Source: Corynebacterium lactis RW2-5 | GTDB lineage: Bacteria > Actinomycetota > Actinomycetes > Mycobacteriales > Mycobacteriaceae | NCBI RefSeq assembly: GCF_001274895.1 | Contig: NZ_CP006841.1 | Location: 1,860,001-1,924,000, forward strand | Direction: 5' to 3' | DNA length: 64,000 nt | Shown here: positions 35,395 to 44,787 of the stretch, piece after piece | Numbering within the stretch: the first letter of the stretch is position 1 | Layout of the letters: each line of letters opens with the position of its first letter | Notes under the pieces: model-generated | The model's database searches: none | Seen by the model: only the letters and a program-made list of their open reading frames with translations | Told to the model about the DNA's origin: nothing | Program-made: the position numbers and the translations under genes

Positions 35395-36621
35395 CTAGTC
35401 GCTATCCTCACCTTCTGACGGCAAAAACACCGATTCGTCGCGGTGCTCCGGAAGAACTCGGTCGACGTAGCTTCGCGTTGCCTCAGCAAGAGAGATGTCC
35501 CCCTGCCGCTTTTCCGCCATGTACCAGCGATGTTCTAGCACCTCATGGAAAATCTGGGCATCCTGAAGCCTTCCGCGCAGGCCTTCGGGCACTGCCAGAA
35601 TCGTCGCCTCAAAAACTTCCTGGAGCCAGCGGTGCGCAACCTGCTCCAGCGGGGTGTTCTCCAGCTCCCGCGAGAGCCGGAACGTTTGCAAACTATTGAG
35701 CATCCGCCGCGCCTGCCCTTCCTGGACGTCCAGACCGGTAAGACGCATCAGTTGCCTGTGATGATGCCCGGCATCGACCACCCGAGGACGGAACACGACA
35801 CGCCCTCCGTCGCTGGTCACTTTCAACTCCCCCACGTCGAAACCGAGGTCGTTGAGCCTGCGAATCCGCTCGTCGACCCGCCAGGACTCCTCAACTCCAA
35901 TCGATTCCTCCCCCGTCAGCTCCTGCCACAGGCCGGAGTAGCGCTCGGCGATGCGAGTACCCACATCAATAACGTCCATCCCGCAGTCCAAAAATCCGCC
36001 AGCCTGCAAGTCCATCAGCTCGCCGATGATGTTGGTGCGGGCAACGTCTACGTCGTAAAGCCTGCGCTGATCGGAGAGTTTGCCCTGCAGATCCCCGGTT
36101 TCGGCGTCGACAAGGTAGGCGGAGAAAGCATCCGCATCCCGACGAAACAGAGTGTTCGACAGCGAGACATCGCCCCAATAAAAACCATGCAGGTGCAGAC
36201 GGACCAGAAGAACGGCCAGGGAGTCAATCAGACGGACAACGGTGTCGCGGGAGACCTGCTGGGAGAATACGGCGCGGTAAGGCAGCGAGTACTCCAGATG
36301 CTCCGTGACCAACGCCGCAGTAAGCGGCTCTCCATCCTTGCCAGTGCGGCCCGTAATGACGGCTAGAGGGCGCACCGACGGAGCCCCGAGGCGACGCAGG
36401 TCGCGGAGCATGCGGTACTCGTGGTGTGCTGTGAACTCGCCGATCTCCTTCACCGCGATGACCCGATCGTCAAGGTTAATGAAACGGACTACGTGCCTCG
36501 AGATGCCCTGCGGAAGCGCTACCAGTAAATCTTTGGGCCACTGCTCCAATGGGGTGTCCCAGGGCAGGAGAAGAAGCTTCGAAGCCACCGTGGTCGCAGC
36601 TATTTTCATAGTTTCCGACAC
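35395..36621 (-). CDS. Kinase-like DUF4032 protein inside the maltose cluster
   Basis: A 408-residue protein with an N-terminal lipopolysaccharide-kinase-like fold and a C-terminal DUF4032 domain. A lysine strand (RVIAVKEIG, near residue 57), the catalytic-loop-like LHGFYWGDVSLSNTLF near 145-160 and the metal-binding YLVDAETGD near 169 line up with protein-kinase-fold enzymes. The C-terminal half is helical and charged. The equivalent gene (cg2707) sits at the same place in C. glutamicum. The start is GTG at 36621, with GGAG 5 bases ahead; ATG at 36609 is the alternative. It lies 56 bases downstream of musK. The substrate is unknown. Confidence 0.82.
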   Translation of the reverse strand: MSETMKIAATTVASKLLLLPWDTPLEQWPKDLLVALPQGISRHVVRFINLDDRVIAVKEIGEFTAHHEYRMLRDLRRLGAPSVRPLAVITGRTGKDGEPLTAALVTEHLEYSLPYRAVFSQQVSRDTVVRLIDSLAVLLVRLHLHGFYWGDVSLSNTLFRRDADAFSAYLVDAETGDLQGKLSDQRRLYDVDVARTNIIGELMDLQAGGFLDCGMDVIDVGTRIAERYSGLWQELTGEESIGVEESWRVDERIRRLNDLGFDVGELKVTSDGGRVVFRPRVVDAGHHHRQLMRLTGLDVQEGQARRMLNSLQTFRLSRELENTPLEQVAHRWLQEVFEATILAVPEGLRGRLQDAQIFHEVLEHRWYMAEKRQGDISLAEATRSYVDRVLPEHRDESVFLPSEGEDSD

Positions 36622-36677
36622 GGTGGCTCCTTATAATGCGGTGTCCAGTATCAGTGGCTTGGCTTCTCCGCGAGAGC

Positions 36678-37814
36678 CTACGCGGGAAGGCGCATGCCAG
36701 TCGACTTGGAGAACAGATGCAGCATCCCCGGGCGAACCTTGGCGTAGACCACGGAGCCCAGGCTCGGCGCGGTGCGCGGCGCGGTGCGAATGACCACCTG
36801 GCCGTGCTCCTCCTCATCTGGGTTCGACGAGGTACCGGAGCTCAGAGCGCCACCGCCGACGAGGTCGCCGTACATGAATGCGTCAGAGCCGAGCTCCTCG
36901 ACGAGGTTAACCTTGACCGGAACGACGTCGTCGCCGGGGCCTTCGACGAGCTCGAGAGCCTCCGGGCGGAAGCCGACGATGATCTGGTTGTTATCCTCCG
37001 GAGTCATCGCAGCCAGGGCTGCCTCCGGGACCTTGATTTTCGCCTCGCCCAGGGTGGCGTAGCCGCCCGCGACCGCGAACGTGCCCAGGTTCATTGCCGG
37101 GGATCCGATAAATCCTGCGACGAACTCGTTAGCCGGGGTTTCGTAGAGCTCCTGCGGGGTTCCCACCTGCTGCAGCACACCGAAGTTAATCACTGCGATG
37201 CGATCGCCCATGGTCAGGGCCTCTGTCTGGTCGTGCGTGACGTACATGGTGGTCACGCCCATCTTGCGCTGCATGGCCGCGATCTGAGTACGGGTTTGAA
37301 CGCGCAGCTTCGCGTCCAGGTTGGACAGCGGCTCATCCATGAGGAATACCTGCGGCTTGCGCACAATCGCGCGGCCCATTGCGACGCGCTGGCGCTGACC
37401 GCCCGACAGCGCCTTCGGCTTGCGGTCGAGGAACTGGGTCAGGTCCAGTGTCTTGGCAGCTTCTTCAACACGGCGATTGATTTCGTCTTTTGCCACGCCC
37501 GCAATCTTCAGGGCGAAGCCCATGTTCTCTCGCACGGTCATGTGCGGGTAGAGGGCGTAGTTCTGGAAGACCATCGCAATATCGCGGTCCTTCGGCGAGA
37601 CCTTGGTTACATCGCGGTCGCCGATGAAAATCTTGCCCTCGTTGACATCTTCCAGGCCGGCCAGCATGCGCAGAGTGGTGGACTTGCCGCAACCGGAGGG
37701 GCCGACGAGAACGAGGAATTCCCCATCCGCGATTTCGAGATTGAACTTGTCCACGGACGGCTTCGTTGCGCCCGGGTAAATGCGAGTGGCATCAGCAAAA
37801 GTCACGGTAGCCAT
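36678..37814 (-). CDS. musK: Carbohydrate ABC transporter ATPase (MsiK/UgpC type)
   Basis: A 378-residue ATPase that drives sugar import. The nucleotide-binding domain shows Walker A GPSGCGKST near residues 37-45, the Q-loop VFQNYALYP, signature LSGGQRQRVAMGRAIV near 135-150, Walker B VFLMDEPLSNLDAK and the H-loop THDQTEAL. The C-terminal MalK-type regulatory OB domain includes FRPEALELVE and FMYGDLVGGG. ATG at 37814 is preceded by GAAAGG. It is separated from musE only by the kinase-like gene and corresponds to musK of C. glutamicum. Confidence 0.94.
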   Translation of the reverse strand: MATVTFADATRIYPGATKPSVDKFNLEIADGEFLVLVGPSGCGKSTTLRMLAGLEDVNEGKIFIGDRDVTKVSPKDRDIAMVFQNYALYPHMTVRENMGFALKIAGVAKDEINRRVEEAAKTLDLTQFLDRKPKALSGGQRQRVAMGRAIVRKPQVFLMDEPLSNLDAKLRVQTRTQIAAMQRKMGVTTMYVTHDQTEALTMGDRIAVINFGVLQQVGTPQELYETPANEFVAGFIGSPAMNLGTFAVAGGYATLGEAKIKVPEAALAAMTPEDNNQIIVGFRPEALELVEGPGDDVVPVKVNLVEELGSDAFMYGDLVGGGALSSGTSSNPDEEEHGQVVIRTAPRTAPSLGSVVYAKVRPGMLHLFSKSTGMRLPA

Positions 37815-37861
37815 GTGAAATTAAACCTTTCATCGGCAGGTACGTGCCGAACGATCCGAGT

Positions 37862-37891
37862 GAAAGATAAACGCAGAAACTCAACCTGCGT
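37862..37891 (-). terminator. Weak candidate terminator after phoH2
   Basis: ACGCAG and CTGCGT (37871-37891) form a 6-bp hairpin followed on the minus strand by TTTATCTTTC. It may instead be part of the musK leader. Confidence 0.3.
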
Positions 37892-37912
37892 ATCTGCCTA
37901 AAAATTCTACGC

Positions 37913-39187
37913 TTAATCGAGTAACCCGGTAACCAGCTCCGCAATCTTCGATCGCTCCGAACGTTTCAGCGTCATATGCGCAAACAGCTCGTGCCCCTTT
38001 AGCTTTTCAATCACCGCCTGCACCCCGTCATGCCTGCCGACGCGCAGGTTATCCCTCTGCGCCACATCGTGGGTCAGTACCACCCGCGAGTTGGTTCCCA
38101 GTCGGGACAGCACCGTCAGCAAAACGTTACGTTCAAGCGACTGCGCCTCGTCCACGATCACGAAACTATCGTGCAGACTCCGCCCACGGATGTGAGTGAG
38201 CGGAAGCACCTCAAGCATGTCGCGGGAGGCAATCTCGTCCATGACGTTGTCCGACACGAGCCCCTCTAAGGTGTCGTACACGGCCTGCGCCCAGGGGTTC
38301 ATCTTCTCGTTTTCGGTCCCCGGCAGATATCCGAGGTTCTGCCCGCCCACCGCGTACAGCGGCCGGAAAACCACAATCCGACGATGCTGATTCCGCTCCA
38401 GCACCGCCTCGAGCCCCGCGCACAGCGCCAGCGCCGACTTACCCGTTCCTGCGCGCCCGCCCAGCGAGACGATTCCCACCGAATCATCCAGCAGCAGGTC
38501 GAGAGCTATCCGCTGCTCAGCTGAGCGCCCTTTAAGCCCAAACGCATCCATATCGCCCCGAACCAGTTTTACGACGCCGGGGGCGCTCACCCTCGCCAGG
38601 GCGGACTGGCTACCAGCACTCAACTGCACTCCGCAGTGCAACGGCTGCCCGCTGACCTGCTCGAGCTGAAGGTAACCGTTGGCAAAAAGCCTGTCGATCT
38701 CCTCCGGTTCCACATCGATGTCAACGAAACCCGAGTAGCCAGTCAGAACTACGTCCTGCGCCCGGTAGTCGTCGGCGGGAAGGCCGACCGCGCCGGCTTT
38801 AACTCGAAGCGGGATGTCCTTGGTGACCAGTACGACTTCGCGCCCCTCGTGCTGGAGGTTCAGGGCGCAGGCGAGGATGCGATGATCATTGGCATCGTTG
38901 CGGAAACCGGCCGGTAGGATTGACGGGTCCGAGTGGTTGAGCTCAATATGCAAAAACCCGCCAACCTCGTTGGCGGGCACAGGCCGGTCCAGGTGACCGT
39001 GGCGGTAGCGGAGCTCCTCAAGGAAACGCAGCGCCTCACGGGCAAACCAGCCGAGCTCCGGGTGGTGACGCTTCGCTTCGAGCTCGCTCACCACCACCAG
39101 GGGAAGCACGACTTCATGCTCATCGAACTTCTTGGCCGCGTGCGGGTCTGAAAGGAGGACCGAGGTATCCAGTACGTAAGTTCGCAT
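37913..39187 (-). CDS. phoH2: PIN-PhoH fusion protein (PhoH2)
   Basis: A 424-residue protein with an N-terminal PIN nuclease domain ([14 protein letters not shown] with the first acidic residue, [19 protein letters not shown]) and a C-terminal PhoH ATPase/helicase domain. The P-loop is [13 protein letters not shown] near residues 242-254 and the Walker B is [11 protein letters not shown] near 340. Mycobacterial PhoH2 is an ATP-dependent RNA helicase and RNase. ATG at 39187 is placed right before the first PIN strand; TAGCCT lies 6 bases ahead. No antitoxin-like gene is adjacent upstream, where a 126-base gap lies. Confidence 0.93.
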   Translation of the reverse strand: MRTYVLDTSVLLSDPHAAKKFDEHEVVLPLVVVSELEAKRHHPELGWFAREALRFLEELRYRHGHLDRPVPANEVGGFLHIELNHSDPSILPAGFRNDANDHRILACALNLQHEGREVVLVTKDIPLRVKAGAVGLPADDYRAQDVVLTGYSGFVDIDVEPEEIDRLFANGYLQLEQVSGQPLHCGVQLSAGSQSALARVSAPGVVKLVRGDMDAFGLKGRSAEQRIALDLLLDDSVGIVSLGGRAGTGKSALALCAGLEAVLERNQHRRIVVFRPLYAVGGQNLGYLPGTENEKMNPWAQAVYDTLEGLVSDNVMDEIASRDMLEVLPLTHIRGRSLHDSFVIVDEAQSLERNVLLTVLSRLGTNSRVVLTHDVAQRDNLRVGRHDGVQAVIEKLKGHELFAHMTLKRSERSKIAELVTGLLD

Positions 39188-39313
39188 GCTCCAAGGCTAG
39201 GAAGCCGACATGGAAATTACGTGGTTGTGAGATGAATCCTCGGTTAAGGAACTCCACCCCGCAGGGTTAATTAATCTCAGCCTCTAGTTGAACCTGACGT
39301 TTGCCTGGCTTTT

Positions 39314-40768
39314 CTAGTCATTGCGGCGAACCTGACGATTCAGCAGCTTACGACGGAGCGGATCGACAGCAAGGGTGGCAACGCCAACAAGGATGACAGC
39401 CAAGATGTATCCACTCACAACCAATACAGTACGGCTGCTAACTGGATTGGCCTCAGCAGCGGAACCGAAGAGGATGAGACCAAAGAAGCAACCCATCAAA
39501 AAAGCCAGGAAGCTGGTGAAGAACAGCGGGAAGAAGGTCTGCTTGAAGGCGGCCCGACGATGAAAGGCAACCGGCGCACCGATGTAATCCAGGGCCTTCG
39601 TCAAGGCTGCCTGCTCGTAGACAGCGGATGCCTGTGTCAAAACCGTGGAAACCATCAACAGGGTGAAGCCGATGATGAATGTGATTATAATTCCGACCAC
39701 AATGTCGTTGGCAAAGGTGGCACCGATGAGGTCTTCGGCCATTTCCAACTTTGGAATCACAGCGATGTATCCGAGGAGTAGCGACAAGAAAGTCATGGCG
39801 CTTACTCGGCGCCAGGACTCCTTGGCGTTCGTGGCGACGCGCCGAGTAGCGACGAAGTCGCTGGCGGTACCCAGCGGAGCTGAAAGGCGGGCAACCAGCT
39901 GGACGATGAAAGGCGCAACAATATTAACAGCACTAAAAATCACCAGCATGGCGAATGCCGCATAGGCGGTAGCCGCGACATTGATGCTCTTTACATCGAG
40001 AGAGTTAATGAACACCACGGTTACCACGAACAGCACGATGAATACGACCAGTCGCCAACGCTTAACGGCCCCTGGAATCTCCCTGCGAGAGACTCCCAGC
40101 GGGGAAACCAGGACACGTTTCAGGCCAACAAGAGCGGCAGCCAGAGCCAAGACCAGAACAATAGCCCATACTGCGGGGTAACCCCACCACGGCAGCAACA
40201 TGTCCCAGGTTCCCAAGTAGTCATTGTCGAAACTGACCAAGGCCCAAAAGGGTGCCGTGGAAACCGACAACACGGTACCAAAGGCGATGCCGATGCCCGC
40301 CTGAATCAGGATTTCCACCAGTGTCATACGCGTCACTGCGCCGTTCGACAGGCCGATGAGGCGCAAGGTGGCGAGGCGCCCCTCACGGCCCGCGGCTCCG
40401 AGCACTGCAGACTGCGCGACCAGCCCCATCATCGCAGGAACGACGAAGACGCAAGCGATAAAGGCTAGCTGCAGATACAGGTCTCCGTTGTCCTGCATCG
40501 CGTAGTCCTGAGGCGTGGGATTTTCCGGCAACGGCGGAGGCGGTACCAGAGACCGGCGATAGAACATCATCGTTCCGCCGGCTACAACGAGGGCGAGCCA
40601 GGTGCTGACGGTCATGGCGATTACCGCCAGCGTGGAGAGCCAACCGTTGCCCGAGCGAGTCTCCTGCCCCGCGCGCTGGAGCCTGAAGCTGAGATCTGCC
40701 AGCGCAGAAGTTGGTATATGCCCGACCTTTGACGCTGTGTCCTGCTGGGGAAGAACTGTGTTAGTCAT
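39314..40768 (-). CDS. FtsX-type ABC transporter permease
   Basis: A 484-residue membrane protein with about eight helices in two FtsX-like halves. A cytoplasmic N-terminus of about 45 residues is followed by the first helix (LAVIAMTVSTWLALVVAGG) and a proline-rich extracytoplasmic stretch (SLVPPPPLPENPTPQ). Its start ATG at 40768 overlaps the ATPase stop as TAATG, so the frame reaching 40846 is not used. The ATPase and two-component partners suggest a system handling cell-envelope stress or antimicrobial compounds, as for similar actinobacterial loci. The substrate is unknown. Confidence 0.87.
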   Translation of the reverse strand: MTNTVLPQQDTASKVGHIPTSALADLSFRLQRAGQETRSGNGWLSTLAVIAMTVSTWLALVVAGGTMMFYRRSLVPPPPLPENPTPQDYAMQDNGDLYLQLAFIACVFVVPAMMGLVAQSAVLGAAGREGRLATLRLIGLSNGAVTRMTLVEILIQAGIGIAFGTVLSVSTAPFWALVSFDNDYLGTWDMLLPWWGYPAVWAIVLVLALAAALVGLKRVLVSPLGVSRREIPGAVKRWRLVVFIVLFVVTVVFINSLDVKSINVAATAYAAFAMLVIFSAVNIVAPFIVQLVARLSAPLGTASDFVATRRVATNAKESWRRVSAMTFLSLLLGYIAVIPKLEMAEDLIGATFANDIVVGIIITFIIGFTLLMVSTVLTQASAVYEQAALTKALDYIGAPVAFHRRAAFKQTFFPLFFTSFLAFLMGCFFGLILFGSAAEANPVSSRTVLVVSGYILAVILVGVATLAVDPLRRKLLNRQVRRND

Positions 40769-41493
40769 TAGTGGTCCACCGCCCCTGCGAGCATGCGGTC
40801 GTCGTGAATTAGACCGTCGCGAATCTCGATGCGGCGACGACACCACGAGGCAACCTTAACGTCGTGGGTGACCATTACCAGTGTCGTTCCGGTCTGCTCC
40901 ACCAGCGCAATCAGCTGCTGCATGACTTCGTGGCCGGTGGACTGATCAAGGGCACCGGTGGGCTCGTCAGCGAAGATAACCGAAGGACCAGAGGCCATTG
41001 CGCGGGCGATGGCAACGCGCTGCGCCTGCCCGCCTGACATCTGTCCAGGGCGGCGGCGAGTTAGGTCACCTAGGCCAAGTCGACCGAGGATGTCGTCGGC
41101 ACGGCGAAGCGCCTTCGATCGGGACTGACCACGCAAAATGGCAGGCAAGGCAGCGTTTTCTCGTGCGGTTAGCTCCGGCAGCAACTGCCCATCCTGGAAC
41201 ACGAAGCCGAAGTCGTTAAGACGCAGGGCCGAGCGCTTGGCGTCGGAAAGCGAGTCGATTCGGGTAGCCCCGAGGGAAACCTCGCCGCTGTCCGGCAGCA
41301 GCACTCCAGACATGCAGTGCAGCAGCGTAGACTTGCCCGAACCGGACGGGCCCATGATGGCGACGGTCTCCCCCGGCTCGATGTTTAGGGAGATACCGGT
41401 TAGCACCGGGGCAGCGTTGTAAGACTTAGTGATGTCACGGATTGTAAGGCGCTCCTGGTTCGCGCCGGTGTTCTTATTCCTCATGCCATCCAT
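40768..41493 (-). CDS. ABC transporter ATPase (MacB/LolD-like)
   Basis: A 241-residue ATPase of the peptide/lipoprotein export class. Walker A is GPSGSGKST near residues 48-56, the Q-loop [13 protein letters not shown], the signature [16 protein letters not shown] near 155-170, Walker [13 protein letters not shown] and H-loop [11 protein letters not shown] at 41493 is used; an ATG three codons later is equally possible and neither has a clear ribosome site. The gene is divergent from the histidine kinase gene with an 80-base gap, and its stop overlaps the permease start. Confidence 0.92.
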   Translation of the reverse strand: MDGMRNKNTGANQERLTIRDITKSYNAAPVLTGISLNIEPGETVAIMGPSGSGKSTLLHCMSGVLLPDSGEVSLGATRIDSLSDAKRSALRLNDFGFVFQDGQLLPELTARENAALPAILRGQSRSKALRRADDILGRLGLGDLTRRRPGQMSGGQAQRVAIARAMASGPSVIFADEPTGALDQSTGHEVMQQLIALVEQTGTTLVMVTHDVKVASWCRRRIEIRDGLIHDDRMLAGAVDH

Positions 41494-41528
41494 TTCACTT
41501 AGCGGAGCGGGAAAAATACACAGTGCCC

Positions 41529-41544
41529 ACTACCTTCTCGTAGT
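41529..41544. promoter_or_regulatory. Inverted repeat between ABC and two-component operons
   Basis: ACTAC and GTAGT form perfect 5-base arms around CTTCTC in the middle of the 80-base divergent gap. It is a candidate site for the NarL-type regulator encoded next door. This is inference from position and symmetry only. Confidence 0.35.
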
Positions 41545-41573
41545 AGTGCTAGGTCTACCATTGTGCCCGGTCT

Positions 41574-42380
41574 GTGAGTACAGACCTTGGAACTGTAATC
41601 CATTTCGTATCATTGGCAACTATGGGGTTGAGAGAATTCATTGGAACCGTCTTTGGAGACGGCGCGCCCCCGCCTACCACGTCTAACGAAGAGAAGGCCG
41701 CCGCGCGCATCGCCGAACTCACTGCTTCCCGACGCACAATTGCCGACGCATTTGAAATCGAGAGGCGCAGGATTGAAAATGATCTGCACGACGGGGCTCA
41801 ACAGTACATTGTCGCCGCATCGATGAAGCTGGGAATGGCCGAGCTCGAGGCCATGGCCACCGACAACGAAGAACTGATGGGGCTGCTTGCGGAGACTCGC
41901 AAGCACCTTGACGACGGTCTTAGGGCCCTGCGCCGAACCGTCCACGGCATCCACCCCCAGGTACTGCGGGACCGCGGACTTCAGGCCGCGGTGGAAGAGA
42001 TTGCCGAGGGCTACGGGCCGCACGTAGTGGTGCATGTGCCCTACCCGCTCCCGGACCTGGGCGAGAGTGTCCTGGCCTCCGGTTACTTCTTCTGCGCGGA
42101 AATCCTGACCAACGCGGCTAAGTACGCGCCCGGAGCCCCGGTCTCCGTCCTACTCACAGCCGACCAGACCCTGAACATATCCATCACGGATCAGGGCCCG
42201 GGCGGCGTAGTCATGGGAAACGGATTGAAAGGTATGAAGGAGCGGCTGGCAACCTTTGATGGCGAGATGACAATACACTCACCTCAGGGTGGCCCCACAC
42301 AGGTTAGGGCGAAAATCCCCTTGATGCTGAATCGTGGTGATTCAGGAATCGGCGAAACCACGGAGGATGAAGGTAGATGA
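41574..42380 (+). CDS. Soluble histidine kinase, HisKA_3 type
   Basis: A 268-residue sensor kinase of the NarX/DesK class. The phosphorylation site is in IENDLHDGAQQYIVAA (His near residue 72). The dimerisation helix is followed by HPQVLRDRGLQAAVEE and the ATPase domain with EILTNAAKYAPGA (N-box) and ITDQGPGGVVMGNGLKGMKERL (G-boxes). No transmembrane sensor domain exists: an in-frame stop at 41550-41552 closes the frame just upstream of GTG 41574, and only a mildly hydrophobic 25-residue segment is seen at the N-terminus. Its end overlaps the regulator gene as ATGA. Confidence 0.9.
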   Translation: MSTDLGTVIHFVSLATMGLREFIGTVFGDGAPPPTTSNEEKAAARIAELTASRRTIADAFEIERRRIENDLHDGAQQYIVAASMKLGMAELEAMATDNEELMGLLAETRKHLDDGLRALRRTVHGIHPQVLRDRGLQAAVEEIAEGYGPHVVVHVPYPLPDLGESVLASGYFFCAEILTNAAKYAPGAPVSVLLTADQTLNISITDQGPGGVVMGNGLKGMKERLATFDGEMTIHSPQGGPTQVRAKIPLMLNRGDSGIGETTEDEGR

Positions 42381-43066
42381 AGATTGTAATTGCCGACGAC
42401 TCAGCGCTCCTTCGCGAGGGCGTCGCCGGCCTCGTCGAGAAGCGAGGCCACGAGGTCATCTCCAAAGTCGATTCCGCGAACGGTCTCGTCGCGGATATCG
42501 ATGACCGCTTTGACGACACCGGTGAACTTCCAGACCTAGTCATCACCGATGTGCGTATGCCTCCGAAGATGACCGACGATGGGCTGCGCGCTGCAGTCGA
42601 GCTGCGCGATAGGTACCCGAACTTAAATGTCATGGTGCTTTCTCAGTACGTCGCCCCCGCATACGCCAGAGAACTTTTCTCCCCCACCGCGCCCGGCACA
42701 GCGGCCGGCGCTGGCGGCACCGGCTACCTACTCAAGGACCGCGTTGGCCAAGTCATTGATTTCCTCGGCTCCCTGGATGTGGTCGCAGGAGGCGGAGTAG
42801 TCATCGACCCAGATGTTGCCACTGCTCTGATGCAGTCGGGCAAGTCCGGCCTGGCCAGCCTGACCGCCCGCGAGCGTGAGGTCCTCGAGCTGATGGCGCG
42901 AGGCAAGTCGAACAAGCAGATCGCCGAAGACCTTTTCCTCTCCGGAGCCGCCGTAGCAAAGCACGTCTCCAATATCTTCATGAAGCTACATCTGGAGCCC
43001 GGGGAGGAAAACCGCCGCGTGCGCGCAATCCTGGAATTTCTGACGGCGACCTCGGGACAGATTTAA
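42377..43066 (+). CDS. NarL/LuxR-family response regulator
   Basis: A 229-residue response regulator. The receiver domain has MKIVIADDSALLREG, the phosphoacceptor aspartate in LVITDVRMPP near residue 58, and the lysine in GYLLKDRV near 119. The C-terminal LuxR helix-turn-helix includes LTAREREVLELMARGKSNKQIA and HVSNIFMKL. A Gly/Ala-rich insert (PTAPGTAAGAGG) precedes the lysine. Its ATG overlaps the kinase stop by 4 bases, so they are co-translated and form one two-component system, probably acting on the divergent ABC transporter operon. Confidence 0.94.
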   Translation: MKIVIADDSALLREGVAGLVEKRGHEVISKVDSANGLVADIDDRFDDTGELPDLVITDVRMPPKMTDDGLRAAVELRDRYPNLNVMVLSQYVAPAYARELFSPTAPGTAAGAGGTGYLLKDRVGQVIDFLGSLDVVAGGGVVIDPDVATALMQSGKSGLASLTAREREVLELMARGKSNKQIAEDLFLSGAAVAKHVSNIFMKLHLEPGEENRRVRAILEFLTATSGQI

Positions 43067-43134
43067 AGCAAGGTAGTTTATTAGGTCAGTAGCGTTGACG
43101 TGCGTCGTAAAGCAATGGAAAAATAACTGTTGAT

Positions 43135-43159
43135 AGTGGTGCAAGTCACAATCTAAAGT
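43135..43159 (+). promoter_or_regulatory. Candidate -10 and GlxR-like site before the aldehyde dehydrogenase
   Basis: TAAAGT (43154-43159) is a plausible -10. Just upstream AGTGG-TGCAAG-TCACA (43135-43150) matches the CRP/GlxR pattern TGTGA-N6-TCACA at eight of ten positions. C. glutamicum acetaldehyde dehydrogenase is a known GlxR target, but this site needs proof. Confidence 0.35.
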
Positions 43160-43202
43160 GGGCTCACACGTTTGTTGTTACCCACCGAAAGGACTTGTCG
43201 CC

Positions 43203-44723
43203 ATGACCGTCTACGCAAACCCCGGCACCCCCGATGCGATTTTCACGTACAAGGAGCAGTACGAAAACTTCATCGATGGCAAGTGGATCGCCCCGGTAGA
43301 CGGGCAGTACATGGACAACCCCACCCCAATTACAGGCGAGGTTTTCTGCCGAGTTCCACGCTCGAATGAAAAGGATATTGAGCTCGCGCTTGATGCTGCA
43401 CACCGCGCAAAGGACTCCTGGGCCAAGGTCTCGGCAGCCGAGCGCGCACTGATTCTTCACCGCATCGCGGATAGGCTCGAGGAAAATCTCGAGAAAATCG
43501 CAGTCGCTGAAACCTGGGAGAATGGTAAGGCCATCCGCGAAACCCTCGCCGCTGACATCCCGCTCGCAATCGACCACTTCCGCTACTTCGCCGGCGCAAC
43601 CCGCACACAGGAGGGGCGCATCTCGCAGATTGACGACAACACGGTCGCCTACCACTTCCACGAACCGCTCGGCGTCGTCGGCCAGATCATCCCGTGGAAC
43701 TTCCCCATCCTGATGGCCGCGTGGAAGATCGCCCCGGCGCTCGCCGCCGGCAATTGCATCGTACTCAAGCCCGCAGAGCAGACGCCTGCGTCGATTCTCA
43801 TGCTCACCGAGATCATCGCCGACCTGCTTCCCGACGGCGTCCTCAACATCGTCAATGGCCTCGGCAGTGAGGCCGGTGCTGCGCTGACCGCAAGCGACCG
43901 GATTGCCAAGATTGCGTTCACTGGATCGACTGCCGTGGGCCAGCTGATCCACAAGGCGGTGTCCGACAAGATTATCCCGATCACGCTGGAGCTTGGCGGT
44001 AAGTCCCCGTCTATCTTCTTCCCCGATGTCATGGATGCCGACGACGCGTTCCGTGAAAAGTGCATCGAGGGCCTGGCCATGTTCGCGCTGAACCAGGGCG
44101 AGGTCTGCACCTGCCCGTCGCGCGCCCTGGTCCACGAGGACATCGCTGACGAGTTCCTACAGCTCGCGGTCGAGCGCGTGAAGCAGATTAAGACTGGCAA
44201 CCCGCTGGATACGTCCGTGCAGATGGGCGCCCAGGCTTCCCAGGAGCAGCTGGACAAGATCTCCGGTTACTTGGAGTCCGGCCCGAAGGAGGGCGCGGAG
44301 GTGCTCACCGGTGGCAACGTCGCCAAGCTCGATGGATTGGAGGGCGGCTACTTCGTGGAGCCGACCATCTTCAAGGGCGATAACTCGATGCGCTTCTTCC
44401 AGGAGGAAATCTTCGGCCCGGTCCTGGCCGTGACGACCTTCAAGACCCTGGACGAGGCTTTGGAGATTGCCAACGACACCATCTATGGCCTCGGCGCCGG
44501 CGTGTGGAGCCGCAACCAAAACAACGCTTACCGCGCTGCCCGTGGCATCCAGGCAGGCCGCGTGTGGGTGAATAACTACCACAACTACCCTGCTCACGCA
44601 GCCTTCGGAGGCTACAAGCAGTCCGGTATCGGCCGCGAGAACCATCTGATGATGCTCGAGCATTACCAGGAGACCAAGTGCATGCTCGTCTCCTACGACG
44701 AGCGCCCGACTGGTCTGTTCTAA
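43203..44723 (+). CDS. ald: NAD-dependent aldehyde dehydrogenase (acetaldehyde-type)
   Basis: Oxidises aldehydes, probably acetaldehyde, to the acid. The 506-residue length equals corynebacterial Ald. It has [17 protein letters not shown] near residue 160, the NAD-loop [10 protein letters not shown] near 238, the catalytic glutamate in LELGGKSP near 262, and the catalytic cysteine in [11 protein letters not shown] near 302. The C-terminal motif [10 protein letters not shown] is present. ATG at 43203 follows AAAGGA; 15 codons of upstream open frame are ignored. The gene may be co-transcribed with the nucleoside hydrolase 64 bases downstream, though the functions do not obviously match. Confidence 0.93.
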   Translation: MTVYANPGTPDAIFTYKEQYENFIDGKWIAPVDGQYMDNPTPITGEVFCRVPRSNEKDIELALDAAHRAKDSWAKVSAAERALILHRIADRLEENLEKIAVAETWENGKAIRETLAADIPLAIDHFRYFAGATRTQEGRISQIDDNTVAYHFHEPLGVVGQIIPWNFPILMAAWKIAPALAAGNCIVLKPAEQTPASILMLTEIIADLLPDGVLNIVNGLGSEAGAALTASDRIAKIAFTGSTAVGQLIHKAVSDKIIPITLELGGKSPSIFFPDVMDADDAFREKCIEGLAMFALNQGEVCTCPSRALVHEDIADEFLQLAVERVKQIKTGNPLDTSVQMGAQASQEQLDKISGYLESGPKEGAEVLTGGNVAKLDGLEGGYFVEPTIFKGDNSMRFFQEEIFGPVLAVTTFKTLDEALEIANDTIYGLGAGVWSRNQNNAYRAARGIQAGRVWVNNYHNYPAHAAFGGYKQSGIGRENHLMMLEHYQETKCMLVSYDERPTGLF

Positions 44724-44787
44724 AAATCTATAACCTTGGGGCTAGGCGATTTTTCGAACACACCCCACTTCCGAAAAGGAGTCGACA

